Origin: Sesamum alatum
Taxonomy: Eukaryota > Streptophyta > Magnoliopsida > Lamiales > Pedaliaceae
Reading direction: 5' to 3'
Assembly: GCA_034509735.1 (NCBI GenBank)
Contig: JACGWO010000003.1
Coordinates: 43,012,873-43,076,872, forward strand
Length of the DNA stretch: 64,000 nucleotides
Of this stretch, positions 13,157 to 25,185 are shown piece by piece; within the stretch, counting starts at the first letter, position 1, and each line of letters begins with the position of its first letter. Below the pieces are notes generated by a model. That model was not told where the DNA came from. It searched no databases and saw nothing but the letters and a program-made list of their open reading frames with translations. The translations under genes were made by a program, and so were the position numbers.

Positions 13157-15372
13157 TGTGACACCCCCTACGTAACTACATTGTATTACCACTAATTACA
13201 TGCCCCTTTTAATTATAACCTGCCTTATAAGAGATTTCCATTTAGATGAATAAAATCAATCCTATTAAACATGTAACATATATATATATATGATAATGAT
13301 AGAAGTTGTCAAAAGTTTATATCTACTACGCCACATGTATACTCATATATATAAAACTCCAAAAGATGAAGGTTTCAGACTATTATAGAATCTAAAACAC
13401 AAACCCGACAAAAGACTAGATGTTTAATAATCATATAGACAGAACTCTCAGCTTCAGATGTCACGGCTGATCCACCTATTCAGATCCATTTCACGACTTC
13501 CAATTTAACGTAGCTAGTCACCGTGATCTATCTCCTGAAAAATATTGGCAAGGGATAAGCTATCTACTCAATAAGTATAGCTAATTAACTTATACATATA
13601 CACGCACACACATAATAAAATGAATATCATACCATATGGCAAATATAAGAAATAACTTATATCAAATCATATATCAAATTACACATAATACTCGACTTTA
13701 TTGTTTATTTTCTTAAGGCCCTGCTTACCCATGCTGGAGTGCATCACTCAATGGTCTATGCCGGCTATCATTCCCTCAATCATAATATCTCTTTTTTTTT
13801 TCCCGGTACCACACAGCACACAACTCGTATGATATGTTATATCATCTCCTTTGATCAATAACAGCACACAGCTCGTCATTAATCATATCATCATAAGCCA
13901 TTGCAGTATGCCCCCCAATTAGGTAAGCCATCTCTTTATCTCAATTCATGATATTCTCATCAATAATATCAGAATTCGTCTTCATTCAACAATCAAATTC
14001 CCATCAATAACATCAACGTTCAACTTCATTTAATAATCAAATATAATACATATCACCATCCTTCTAAATTCCGAACAACATAACCACAGAATAATGACAA
14101 CTTCACAGAATAACAGTAATCCAAACAACTAGCCAACAACTCACAATTGCGTATACAACACAAGAATATGTATCCATATATATATAACACATATATATAC
14201 ATATATATATATATAAATTCAATTAACTATACTTACCTCGATCCCAAAACGATTATGCTAGTCGAAGGAGTTGATTAGTCTTCTACTTTATCCCCGTGCC
14301 CTATAATGCGTTATAATATGTATAATCAATATATATTGAAAATAACGTAAGTTACGAATGAAATTACTAAATATATGCGTATATTTTATATCAATCTTTT
14401 AATATTTCATTTATATTAAAATTCAAACCTCCCTTCCTTTTTCGTCTAAATTTTAGACGCTATAAACTCCCCCGGTATACATCTAATTTATCTATTAACT
14501 CATAAAAGCTTATTCTATCAAACCCCTCATGTTTTTATGATTATTGTCCTTTATACCATCCGTAAATGAAATTACTACAAATATCTCATATTTCTTTTTA
14601 ATAATTATAATTTTCTCAAATACAATTTCCTAATATTTCTCAAATATAATTCCCTACTATCCCTATTAATTTCTACCAATTCTTCACTATAATGATAATT
14701 ATTTAAACACTGGTACATACAATTATGTATTTGAATAATAAACCCGATCAATTTGAATAGTCCATTATAACAACTACTAAATCTAGTAGGTTATATAATT
14801 TTATGTTATTAGCTATAATATTCCAATCCAATTAAATATATGCCCGAATACTAATTTGTATAAATGCTCAAATTCAATAAATTTTCCGGTTAAATAGTAA
14901 ATCGAATAGTACAAATCATATTTAATAAATGCACTAATTAAACAATGTTAATATAATAATTAATTTATAATTTATAGTAAAAAAAATACCAACCTGTTTC
15001 CGTCCGAAGTTTGCACATTTAATTGTGTGTGAATGTGTGTTTAGTGTTTAAATGTGTATATTTTCTTTTCTTAAATAGTAAGTTAGCTATACATATATTT
15101 TAATATATGAGAGTACAATGGATAGGCAGCCACTGTGCTGCGCTGAAATGAGGTTTTGCATTATTTTTTTAATTTTTTTATTAAAATTGCAATTTAGTCC
15201 CCAACTTCTATATATTTATGTATTGACCACAAATATTAAATAAAGTTCCAATTTAGTCCCCTTCAAGTTTTAATATATTTATAATTTTAACCTATACTTA
15301 TAATTAAATTAAATTTTCTTAATAATTACTAATTAGTCCCTCGATTATGAATAAAATTATACGGACATCACA
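13157..15372. mobile_element. Solo LTR (2.2 kb) nested in the gypsy protease region
   Basis: The segment starts TGTGACACCCCC and ends GGACATCACA, so it has TG...CA ends with a short TGTGA/TCACA inverted match. It is flanked on both sides by CTTTG (13152-13156 and 15373-15377), a perfect 5-bp target-site duplication. Deleting it with one CTTTG copy leaves the surrounding protease frame continuous. It has no coding sequence, no second internal copy of its own ends, and several AT microsatellites (13277-13291, 14176-14214). This fits a single long LTR left by recombination between the two LTRs of a full element. Its family and polarity are not known. Confidence 0.82.
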
Positions 15373-17632
15373 CTTTGTTACGTCGTTATCCCCTTTTCCT
15401 ATTTTGGTAGGGCATGAGGAATAACACCACTGTGCCGGCATTTGCCCAACTGTTCCTGTCACCCTTCAGTCACACTAGTTCCTCGTCCCCCTTTATGTGT
15501 TGTCGATTCATGGGGCCAACATTGTCTTGGGCGTCCAGTGGCTGAGCTCCTTGAGGCCGTTTCTTTTCGATTATTCTGTGTCGTCAATGCAATTCTATCA
15601 CAATGGCCATCTAGTTACCCTTCCGGCCATTCTTCTTCCGTTCCTTAATATGCGAAATTCTCCCAACTTCGTCATTTTGTCACGAAGCAGGCTGTTGACT
15701 CCTATTGCTTATTGTCCATGCACCCCGGCGCCGCCAACTCCCCAACCGCAACTTCACATCGAACACCAACCAACAACTCCTCGACCTCTTTCATTTCCCC
15801 ATCAGACTACCCACCAGAAATTTTTACCATCCCCACCTCCTTCCAGCAAGTCTTCACCATCGCCAAAGGCCTTCCGCCCCCAAGACCACCACATTCATTT
15901 ACACCCCAATCACACCTCTGTCAACATTAAACCGTACCGTTACCCACATTATCAGAAAGACATCATCGCCAAAAATGATTAGTGACATGTTATAAGAGGA
16001 AATCATTCAACCGAGCACCAGTCCCTTTTCGTCATCGGCGCTCTTGGTTAAAAAGAAGGACGGTACCTTGCGTTTTTGCGCTAATTACCGGGGGCTGAAC
16101 GCGATCACTATTCGCGATAGGTGTTTCATTCCGACGGTAGAAAAGCTGCTTGATGAGTTGCACGGCGCAACAATATTCTCCAAACTCGATTTGAGGCCAG
16201 GTTACCATTAGATGAGAGTGGCTCCAGCTGATATTCACAAAACAACATTTCGGACAGTTGACGGCCATTTTGAATTTTTGGTGATGTTGTTCGGCCTTAC
16301 AAACATACCTACGACATTCCAGGCGGTTATGAACGAGATATTTCGCCCGTTTCTTCGACATTTTGTCCTCGTTTTTTTTTTATGATATACTTGTATACAG
16401 CCCTACTTGGGCCACTCATCTGCAGCATCTAACTCGGGTTTTGCAGGTCCTCACGGATCACAGCATCTTTGCCAAGCTCTCAAAGTGTCATTTTGGGGTC
16501 TCGTCGGTTGAGTATCTCGAACATATAATCTCTGCCACATGAGTCGTGGCTGACCCTTCTATGATACGCGTCATTGCCGACTGGCCACCCCCTTAGTCCC
16601 TTACGGCTCTGGGCGCTTTCCTAGGGCTCACTAGGTACTACAGGCGTTTCGTGTGCCATTATGCAACCATTGCAGGCCTCTTGACAGACCTGTTCAAACA
16701 CCAAACATTCCAAGGACTCTGGCCGCCGACACAACATTTGACGCACTCAAGAAAGCCATGGTGTCCCTTCTGGTGTTACAACTTTCCAACTTCACGCAGC
16801 CTTTCGACGTTACAACGAATACATCCCATGTGGCCATAGAGGCGGTTTTGTCTCAACAGCGACACCCAATCGCAGTTTTTAGTAAAAAGCTTGACCCCCG
16901 TATGCAAGTTGCCTCTGCCTATGAACGAGAAATGCTCGCAATCTTCGAGGCCGTGCGTAAATGGCGGCAATATCTGTTAGGCAGAAAATTCAAAATTTTT
17001 ATGGATCAAAAGAGTTTACGAGGACTGTTAAATCAAACTATTCAAACGCCCAACAGAGGTGGCTCACCAAATTACTCGGCTATGATTTCAAAATTCACTA
17101 CACCCCCGACCGAGACAACCCTGTCAACGATGCTCTTTCTCACCTTTCGGAGGCCTTGGCCCTCCTCTTTTCTGCCATGGCCACCTCCACACCGTCTATC
17201 TTGGACCAGCTCAGGCAATATTATGCGCAGGACCCTGCAGGTCAGAAGTTATTAGTTCAACTTATACAAGATTCATCTCCCTTTTCATTTGCTGCATCTG
17301 TTAGTTTAATCTTGTATAAAGGGAGAGTTTTTATACCTAAATGGGGGGACCTTCGCCAATCCCTGATAACAGAGTTCCATGCGACTCCGTTGGGTGGCCA
17401 TTCAGGAACCCGTGTCACCTTAGCACGCCTGGCAACTTCCTTCTACTGCCCTAAAATGCTTGCCGACATTAAAACCTTTGTACGCTGATGTACCGCCTGC
17501 CAAAACAACAAATATGTTACAGCCAAACCTTTCGACACCTTACAACCTCTGTCGGTTCTCCGCCGAGTTTGGGAGGACATAAGTATGGATTTTATCACAC
17601 ACTTACTGTTGTCCGGCAGAAAGACGGTAATC

Positions 17633-17764
17633 TGGGTGGTGGTCGACAGACTGTCCAGATACGCACATTTTGTGGGGCTACCCTCCAAGTTCTTAACTTG
17701 GGTGGTGGTCAACAGACTGTCCAAATACACATATTTTGTGGGGCTACCCTCCAAGTTCTTAGCC
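17633..17764 (+). repeat. 66-bp in-frame tandem duplication in the integrase core
   Basis: Two diverged copies with a 66-bp period (17633-17698, 17699-17764), each encoding WVVV(D/N)RLS(R/K)Y plus FVGLPSKFL. Active relatives carry this segment once. The length is a multiple of three, so the frame survives. Confidence 0.9.
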
Positions 17765-18705
17765 CTTTCTTTAGCATCCACGTTCGCCCAAGCCATTTAC
17801 AAGCTCCATGGAATGCCCCACACCATCGTCAGTGATCGAGATCGGTTATTCATCGGCCAATTTTGAAAAGAATTGTTTCAGCTCAGTGGCACTACACTCT
17901 CGTACTCTAGCGCCTATCACCCCCAAACTGACGACCAAAAGGAGGTCCTAAATCGAGTGTTAGAAACTTATCTGAGGTGTTTCGTAAGCGAAGAACCGTA
18001 CCACTGGCTTCAGTTTTTGCATCTGGCGGAGTACTAGTAAAATTCGACCCATCACTCCTCATTGTGCATGTCTCCCTTTCAGGTTCTCTACGGCCGAGCC
18101 CCGCCCTGCATTGCCAACTTCATTGTCGGCAATTCTGTAATCGCGGCCGTGAATGACTTCCATCTGACTCGCCAGGATCTCCTTGCCCGAGCTAAGTACC
18201 ACCTCGCCAGGGCCCGACCTTCGTATGAAGGCGCAAGCAGACACCCATCGCCAGGAACTCGTCTTGGAAGTCAAATCTTGGGTGTTACTCCGACTTCAAC
18301 CGTACCAACAACATACTGTTCACGACGCGTTTTGCACAAATTAAGCCGCCGACTTTATGGTCCATTTTGCGTGATTCACAGATCAGTCAAGTAGTGTACA
18401 AATTGGAGCTTCCGACAAGCGCACGCGTGCATCCGGTTTCCATATTTCCCTTCTCAAGCCCTTTCGCGGGGACCCTCCTCATGAATGTGGCACGCTTCTC
18501 CCAGAGTTCTCTAACACCGTCGGCGAACGACAACCTTTTCATATCTTGGGTCGTCGACGGGGACCTTTGCCGGCACCGCCCCAGTTGCTGTCCAATGGCT
18601 AGGCCAAGAAGAAGATGAAGCGACGTGGGTAGATCAGGCTAACTTCTGCAAGGCTCATCCGGGCTTTGACCTTGAGGACAAGGTCCAAATCGAAGAAGGG
18701 GCCAA

Positions 18706-19126
18706 TGATAGGGCCCAAATAGCAACAAGCCCAACAGAACAGTGTCAAGCCCAATCCAGCAACCAAGAGCGAGGATCCAATTGAGGCAACCCTAAGAAGG
18801 TCCACTAGACAGTCCACTGAGCGAAGATCCAACTGAGCCAACCCTAAGAAGGTCCATTAGACAGTCCACTAAGCCCATTAAGATGTTGGACTATTACTAA
18901 ATAAATCTAGTATATAGAACAAAAGGAGTTGTTAGGGAAAAAGGACTAAAATGACTGTGAATGCAATGCCAAAGTTGTAGTGGCCCAGAATGTAGTACAT
19001 GTATTTAAGCTTTGTCAGAAATGAAAAACGGCAGAAAACATTTTGGCAAAATTCTTCTTCTCTCTCTCAAATTCTCCAGCAGTGTTTCCCTACTCGAAGT
19101 GGGAGGAGTCAGATTGAATCCTAACA
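18706..19126 (+). repeat. 3' LTR of the gypsy element
   Basis: Homologous to 11513-11886 and ending CCTAACA. It is 47 bp longer, mainly because a 52-bp unit is present twice (18767-18818 and 18819-18870) where the 5' LTR has it once. Confidence 0.9.
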
Positions 19127-19589
19127 TCAATTTGGAGAAACCTCTACATCTCAAAATAACCCACCTTTTACAGTAATAAGTGTCAACAGTGAATCCCATC
19201 ATACATCCAAACCAACTAACTTCAACAGCATAATTCGGATTCATCTGCATACAACCTCCTCATTCACTATTTCTGACATGTAAAATAACGTGAACGCAGA
19301 GGCACCTCAAGAAACTAGATCATCATCATCATATCACAATACAAGTTGTTCGAGAAAAAAAATTCTTCAACTCTTACACCATTACATTCTGGATGGGAAA
19401 AAAACAACGATGATAAATGCGAATGTAATAAGAGTAAATAAATCAACATAAAACATCAGGTTCTTTGACTCTAAAGATGAGACAGTAATAATATGTTCTG
19501 AATAAGTACACATTTTATTAATGAAAACCAAGGGTGGCATATCAATGCACTTTTCCAGCTGCATTTGGAGCTTATTTTCATCAGAGAAC
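19127..19589. other. 3' flank of NDUFA12
   Basis: Between the gypsy 3' LTR and the NDUFA12 stop codon. It must hold the 3' untranslated region of that minus-strand gene. No other coding signal seen. Confidence 0.4.
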
Positions 19590-21789
19590 TTAGGCCTTCT
19601 TGGGTTGCCAGGGTTGGTATCTTGTCCAGTCTCGTTGCCCAGGGTTAAGGGTATGTCCTTTTGAGTGATAGATGTATTCATCTCCCTCCCCAGAAAAGTT
19701 CTCTTTGTGTTCAACCCCGTATCTCTTTGGCTTCAACAAGAGCAACTACATAAAGTGGCAATTAGATCAGCATTCTAGAATACATGTCACTCATCATAAC
19801 TCCACTGACAGGGACATAAGCTAACCTCATCTCCTGTATGATCAGTTATGTAATGAAGCCAGCCATGCCATTCCGGTGGGACTTGAGAAGCGTTATATCG
19901 ATCCTTGGAAGCATATTCCACCCACCTATGTCTCCCTAAATTTTGAATTACAGATGAGCAGTCAGAAAATCTCTACCTAGAAATTAAGTATCTTACAGAG
20001 ATAAGAGTTAATGGAAGTGTAGATCTATGAAAAGCAGCCACTGACCGTATTGAGTGTCTCCAAGTTTCTCATAGTACTTATTGCCAAATTTGTCAACACC
20101 TATAAGCGTTGCACCTATGTTGTGAATCTTTGTTTGCCTATAGTAATTTATAGAAAAGAAAAAAAAAAAGGGCATATTCAGTTGACAGCAACATTAGAAG
20201 GCAACACAAAAACAAATGCACAAAAGAGATACACCTCCAGAACCATCTTCACGGAAAGGACCAAAAGTTTGCAATTTTTTGCTCAGTTCTAGAATAAAAA
20301 CCAAAAGGAGACAAAGGAAGGAGCGAGCTGGGAAAATGTCTGAAATGAGAACCACTAGCATTAGATCTAAACTTAACATTATGATGCTTCAATTACGAAT
20401 ATCAGTTCATAGAAGACGACACCTGGGGACAAGAAATTCCAATGCCAAGTCACAAGATCGCATGCATAGATAAGATATCATGAAATTAGAATCTTCGCAA
20501 AGCACTATTTTCTTTTGCCCTATTCACATGATGACATGAAAGAACTAACAAATAGAGGGAAGGGCGCTATCTAAAATTGAAAAGGAAAAAGTAAAAAGCA
20601 TGAGAATTAGCTTAGTAGGACAACATGCAGAACCAAGCAAACAGAAAAGAGAATGAGTTAAAAGTCGAACAAGGTAAGTTCAATCTTGGTTTAAACTATA
20701 TTGAGCTTAAAATTGTAATTGAATTTTGATCATAGTTGAATCGGCTCAGCTAAAAAGAGCTATGGTCAAGCAAAACACCAGTTGATCTCAAATATTGACT
20801 TTCCTAGCATGCTTGATCATTCTTAAAAAGTAAAGCTGGAGTAGAGCCTTAAATCTTATCAAACAAAACAAAAGGTCAAGCTGATTGATCTTGCTTCACG
20901 AACCAAGCGGTCCAAGCCCATAAGAGCTTTAAGCAAATTTTCCTCAATCTGAACCTCAGGTAGCTTGGTCAAATTTAGCCCTATATATAATAAGGATTGC
21001 AGTTGTCCTTTTCACTATTTTAGTAGTATGTGTTATCCAGAATAAACGGTACTTCATAAAACAGCTTCCCAGCCGACAAATAATCTCTTGAAGTAGGATG
21101 CATTAATTTATCAAACCACAGTTACGCTGCCCTTTGCAAAATAACACTTCAACACACGCATAGCATGTTCACTAATATTTGCTCCACAATGATTACAGGT
21201 TCCATCAAGAGAGAGTTGTAGAATTTTACTTACATGAGATTTCCATCCAGAAGCGCTGACCTGCATGATAGAAAAGGCATTAAAAGAAATCAGACGAAAC
21301 ACCTTATTAACGGGGGGTCGGGGGAGGGGAAAGGCCTAAAGTTACAACTTACAAGGCTCTGCAAGTTCAGAAAATTGTAACCACCCAAAAAAAAGCATTG
21401 GATCACACATTCAACAATTTGATCAATTAGAAAATGAGGAGCTAAGCTACTGTCCGACAGCAGAAATAACCTCCCAATAGATTGAATTTCCAAATCCCGC
21501 TGATTATAACCCTAGCAACTAAATACAAATCGAGAAAAATCCTTCAATTGAAATAAACTACATATATGGAATCTAATCAGAGACGCGACAATTCATCCAA
21601 GGATACCCGGATTCAAATGTCAGACTTCCACACCACTAAATAAAATGCAAAACAATAATATATATATATATATATCTGAGAAAGAGAAACGCGAACTGAC
21701 AGGTATCCTTCTTCCCGGAGCTCGCGGAAGAAACCTCCGATGCCTTTTTCTCTGATCGACTTCATCGCACCCCTCACCACCGACGCCAT
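19590..21789 (-). CDS. NDUFA12: Mitochondrial complex I subunit NDUFA12 (B17.2)
   Basis: Five minus-strand exons: 21701-21789, 21234-21260, 20046-20137, 19826-19935, 19590-19730; 459 nt, 152 aa. NDUFA12 is an accessory subunit of NADH:ubiquinone oxidoreductase, lying on the matrix arm near the junction with the membrane arm. The protein opens with a short amphipathic helix ([17 protein letters not shown]), then [54 protein letters not shown] and [17 protein letters not shown]. These are the family's signature blocks, and the length is close to the Arabidopsis protein (about 159). Exon 2 is only 27 nt; it was located by the phase and by the LLDGNL block. The final residues after the conserved W-rich end are short. 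The 5' leader is CT-rich. Confidence 0.95.
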
Positions 21790-22030
21790 TTCTCTCTCCT
21801 CTCTCGCTCTCTGTCTCTCCCAATGTCGCTGTTTGTGAAGGGAACAAAAGGAATATGGATGCAGCGGGTTTCTGGAAATAAGAACAGTGGAAGATGGAAG
21901 TTGGGCACGGCCCAATTACTTGATAACTTGCTACAAGGCAATTTAGGCCCAACATCCAAAAAAATTGTATTGGGCCTGATCCATTAACGACGTAACTGCA
22001 ACAACTCTTTATACATAACAACTTAATTAA

Positions 22031-22917
22031 GGCTCTGGATCCTCTATTCCACTTTACTATTTCTTCGCCTACTGCACCCATAGATAATCGACATATGAAA
22101 AATCATCTATAGGAAAATGGCTTATAAAATTGTGGGTCCTGATAGAGAAAATCAAAAAAATTCATCCAAAAACAATATGAGAGTGAAAATATTAAGAGGA
22201 GAGAATAATTACTTTTTGTCATTACAAAAAAATAAAATTATCGACAAAAGATATTTAATAAATTTTAAAGTTTTGGTGGAGATAATTATATATATACATA
22301 TTTAATGACAATAATTTTTATTTGTCACAATAATAATTTTTTCATATTTTAGTGGAAATAATTATTTTGTAAAAATTGTAATTAGCAAAAATTCTTTTTT
22401 TGATTGTGGTTGCTTGTAGGATTTTTTCAATTTCATCTCATCCAAGTAGGACAAAAAAAATTTTGTTTGTAGGAAAATTAATATATCCTAACTTAAAGAA
22501 AAAATATTTCAAACACATCAATTATAATTATTATTATTTTTTATCTCACACATCAACTATAATTCTTGCTACTTATAATTTTTACAAAACAATTATCTCC
22601 ACTAAAACATGCAAAAATTCATTATTGTGATAAAATAAAAATTCTTGTCACTAAATATATATAATTATCTCCACTAAAGCTTTAAAATTCATTAAATATT
22701 TTGTGTGACAAAATTAATTGTTGTCTCCTAATGTCTTCTCTCTCGTATATATATATATATATTAATTTTTTGTTTGAATTAAATTTCTTGATTTTCTCTC
22801 TCTTTCGGAGCCCACAACTTTTACAAGCCACTTTCTAATAGATGATTTTCCACACGTCAATTATTTATAGGTGCACTAGAAGATAGAACAGTTAAGTGAA
22901 ATAGAGGATCCGGAGCC
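22031..22917. mobile_element. Foldback MITE with long inverted arms
   Basis: The left end GGCTCTGGATCCTCTATT is mirrored by the right end (reverse complement GGCTCCGGATCCTCTATT), and the match continues inward through blocks such as AAAATCATCTAT and GGCTTATAAAA / GGCTTGTAAAA, with arms of about 350 bp or more around a centre near 22470. The transcript would fold into a long imperfect hairpin. No coding sequence. The element starts about 240 bp upstream of the NDUFA12 start codon. No clear target-site duplication was found. Confidence 0.85.
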
Positions 22918-23263
22918 CAGTTTTAGCTTGTCAACTCAAAATTTCTTTGGACAACATTAATGCAAACACATTATGGCCTTCAAGTGTTGTCTGAGCAAAG
23001 GACAACATGCGAGCACCAGAAGCAAAGGAAAGGGAACAAAAACTGTAATTGAACATGAGGCCCAGGCCGAATCCTATAAAAATTAGCTATTCATCCATTA
23101 TACTGGGAAGTAGCAATGAGTGAGGCAGGTTAACATAGAAGCCCAGCAGTCTTTACAGGGACAACTGAAGAGGTTATTGTGGTTCTACAGGCAAACAAGG
23201 TAGACTTGATCAATTACTGTAGTAGAATCATGAGATCATCTTGATACAAATTATGAGTTGATG
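22918..23263. other. 3' flank of the KDEL receptor gene
   Basis: Between the foldback element and the ERD2 stop codon; expected to hold the ERD2 3' untranslated region. No other feature recognised. Confidence 0.4.
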
Positions 23264-25090
23264 TCAGGCAGGGAGCTTGAGCTTCTCGTTGTTTTTCCAG
23301 CTGCAGCAAAACAAGGGAATCAAATCAAATCCATAAACTACCACGAGCGCTATAAACCAAGTTTTGCAGCACCGGAACCGGTAGTTTTTCTACAGTGACA
23401 TGAAAGCATTTGAAATTGCGTGTGTGCGTGCAAAGAGGTAGCCGAGAAAGAAACTGAAATAGCGGATTGATTATCTATAAAAATACCTCTTTATGTAGTA
23501 GTAGAAGAAGTCGGCATAAAGAGCAGTCTGAACCAAACCCGATAACCAAGCTGCAATTTTGCCACGAGTCTTAATCAAACAATTGGAAGACAAAAGAGTT
23601 GGAAATTCACAAGAAGAAGATGCAGAGGACTTACGTATCCAGCGAATGCGATGTGTCTCCATGAAGAATCGATATATCCAATTAAGGAGATACAAAGCCC
23701 GATAAGCACTAAATCAAAGAAAGAAACATATCACTGGAAATTGTTGTGAAATAAAGATGGCATAATATCATAGACACGCACTAGAGCAAGACGAAGGCGC
23801 CCGCATGCAATTGTATACGAAATGCATAATTGGCAGAACATGAAAAGATAGACACACTAGTAAATTTACAGCAATTTTGAACCGAAATTAAAAGAACAAG
23901 CATCCAAAATACATTTGCTTCCAGCTAATTATAAGGTTCTTAATCCATAAGCAACAATCAGCAAGAGGGAATGCCAAATTCCTCCTATATAAACGGTCTA
24001 TAGAGAAAACTGAGCAACAGCACAAACTGTCTTGTTTACATTCAGCTGACTTACCCCAGGAGAAATACATAATGGCCAGTCAAGTTGTCAATGTTTTTAG
24101 TCCGCTGCAATAGTATCAATTGCGGCAGAATCGCCACAGCTTCAAGATAAAGAGAGAATGTCCAAAGAACCTACAGCAAGAGATGACATCAACACTTGAG
24201 CAACCAATCGACACAAGGTTGACAAATGTTACTTCTTGAAAACTCTCAACTACTCGTATGAAAAAGCTCAATTAGGCCTCACCTCCATTACAGTGAAGGT
24301 ACGATGAACCATAAGAGCCAGCAAAAAGCAAGGGGGAATGAGAACATAATGTCTAAATGTATCTTGATCTTTGCTGTATGTTTGCTTGACAACTTTGTGA
24401 AATCTCATGTACCACACAATACAAACTGAGGTCCCAATGAAAACCAGCTTCATTACAGTGTTGTAAAGGGAATAATACCTCGTAAACAAATCGAGGTACC
24501 GAGCAAGAAACACGACAACATAGAGTTCTTGAGTCTTCAATGAAATCCCTGAAGAAATCAATTTCACTTATAAATACAGAATCACACCACAGTTCATTCC
24601 AAAACCATTGTCGAGAAATTAAAACTATAGAACATAAGAGTATACGACACAAGGATTTAACGAGGTTCGGCAATGTGCCTACATCCTCGGGAGAGGTGAC
24701 GGCTGTGTAATTTTATTACGAGAGAATGAATCTCACACTCACTCAGCCATGCTCCAACATCTGTCCTTTTTTCCGGTATTCGAGCCATACCTAACATCCA
24801 TCTTCAATCAAAACTTACTAATTACTGAATAATAATCCGTGCTAAGTTTCTTCATTTCAGAGGAAATAAATACAAGCAAGCAGCTCAACTATTTATTGTA
24901 ATAAATCCCTCTTTTAATTATATATATACTTTGAATAATATTTGCTGCAATCACTTCAAAATACGTATAAATATACAGATACGAGTGTTGGGTACAAACC
25001 AGCACAAGATTTCATAGTTCGTATTTTGAGGAGGAGAAAAATGACGCTGAGGAGATGAGTCATGTCTCCGGCCAGCCGGAAAACGTTCAT
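23264..25090 (-). CDS. ERD2: ER lumen protein-retaining receptor (KDEL/HDEL receptor)
   Basis: Six minus-strand exons: 25000-25090, 24283-24548, 24055-24170, 23635-23708, 23487-23550, 23264-23300; 648 nt, 215 aa, the usual family length. The seven-helix receptor sits in the Golgi, binds the C-terminal K/HDEL signal of escaped ER proteins at low pH and returns them by COPI vesicles. Visible: [12 protein letters not shown] with Arg5, [25 protein letters not shown] with Asp50, [54 protein letters not shown] and a C-terminus ending KLKLPA, the conserved cytosolic tail used for retrieval. Both residues numbered here match ligand-binding positions known in the human receptor. Exon 5 reads [18 protein letters not shown] where many relatives have I-A-G. 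Confidence 0.95.
24625..24790. repeat. Dispersed repeat fragment in ERD2 intron 1
   Basis: Contains TTTAACGAGGTTCGGCAATG followed by GCCTACATCCTCGGGAG, a motif pair that recurs in intergenic and intronic repeats of many dicots. Boundaries and class are not determined; it may be a piece of a short retroelement. Confidence 0.35.
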
Positions 25091-25172
25091 GGCTGTTGCT
25101 TTGTGGTTTGTACCTTGTGCTGTTCCTGTTGTACTAAACTGTGAAGAAGTTTCTGGAGAGTGGTGTGGGACT

Positions 25173-25185
25173 GGGGGGGGGGGGG
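25173..25185. repeat. Homopolymer of 13 G in the ERD2 5' region
   Basis: Thirteen consecutive G (poly-C in the sense of the ERD2 gene), about 85 bp upstream of its start codon. The exact length may be affected by sequencing error. Confidence 0.8.

Larger units (their letters stand above)
13067..18700 (+). pseudogene. pol region of the gypsy element (protease, RT, RNase H, integrase, chromodomain), broken
   Basis: Protease: VLINSRSSHNII near 13090, interrupted by the solo LTR and resumed at 15378; relatives have a catalytic D-S-G where this copy reads N-S-R. Reverse transcriptase: [19 protein letters not shown] near 16050, then [11 protein letters not shown] followed by a stop; the catalytic YVDD box at about 16370-16400 is destroyed within a T-run. 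RNase H: AVFSKKLDP and SAYEREMLAIFEAVRKWR near 16880-16960. Integrase: a zinc-binding HHCC-like region (17380-17500), core MDFITHLLLSG, and HPQTD near 17925. The 3' end reads VQWLGQEEDEATWV, then LEDKV, a chromodomain-like tail. Stops and frameshifts throughout rule out function. Confidence 0.88.
11513..19126 (+). mobile_element. Ty3/gypsy chromovirus-type LTR retrotransposon, degenerate, with a nested insertion
   Basis: Two homologous LTRs in direct orientation (11513-11886 and 18706-19126), both starting TGATAGGGCCCAAATAGC, enclose gag, protease, reverse transcriptase, RNase H and integrase sequence in that order, the Ty3/gypsy order. The reading frame is broken by many stops and frameshifts. 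The end of pol reads like a chromodomain (about 18565-18690), which marks a chromovirus. A purine-rich tract precedes the 3' LTR. The LTRs differ by many substitutions plus a 52-bp duplication, so the insertion is old. No matching duplication was found at the outer flanks (TTCAT on the left, TCAAT on the right). Confidence 0.93.

Noticed and set aside
15497..15982. Overlapping open frames of up to 161 codons with proline-rich peptides.
   Set aside because: They fall within the gypsy pol region; one frame holds the protease tail and the others are shadows.
11508..19131. Target-site duplication for the gypsy element (TTCAT versus TCAAT).
   Set aside because: Only part of the five bases agree; this is no better than chance, so none is claimed.
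25173..25185. Run of 13 G as a possible G-quadruplex regulator of ERD2.
   Set aside because: It is a single homopolymer without the spaced G-tracts that would make the case, and its length is prone to sequencing error.
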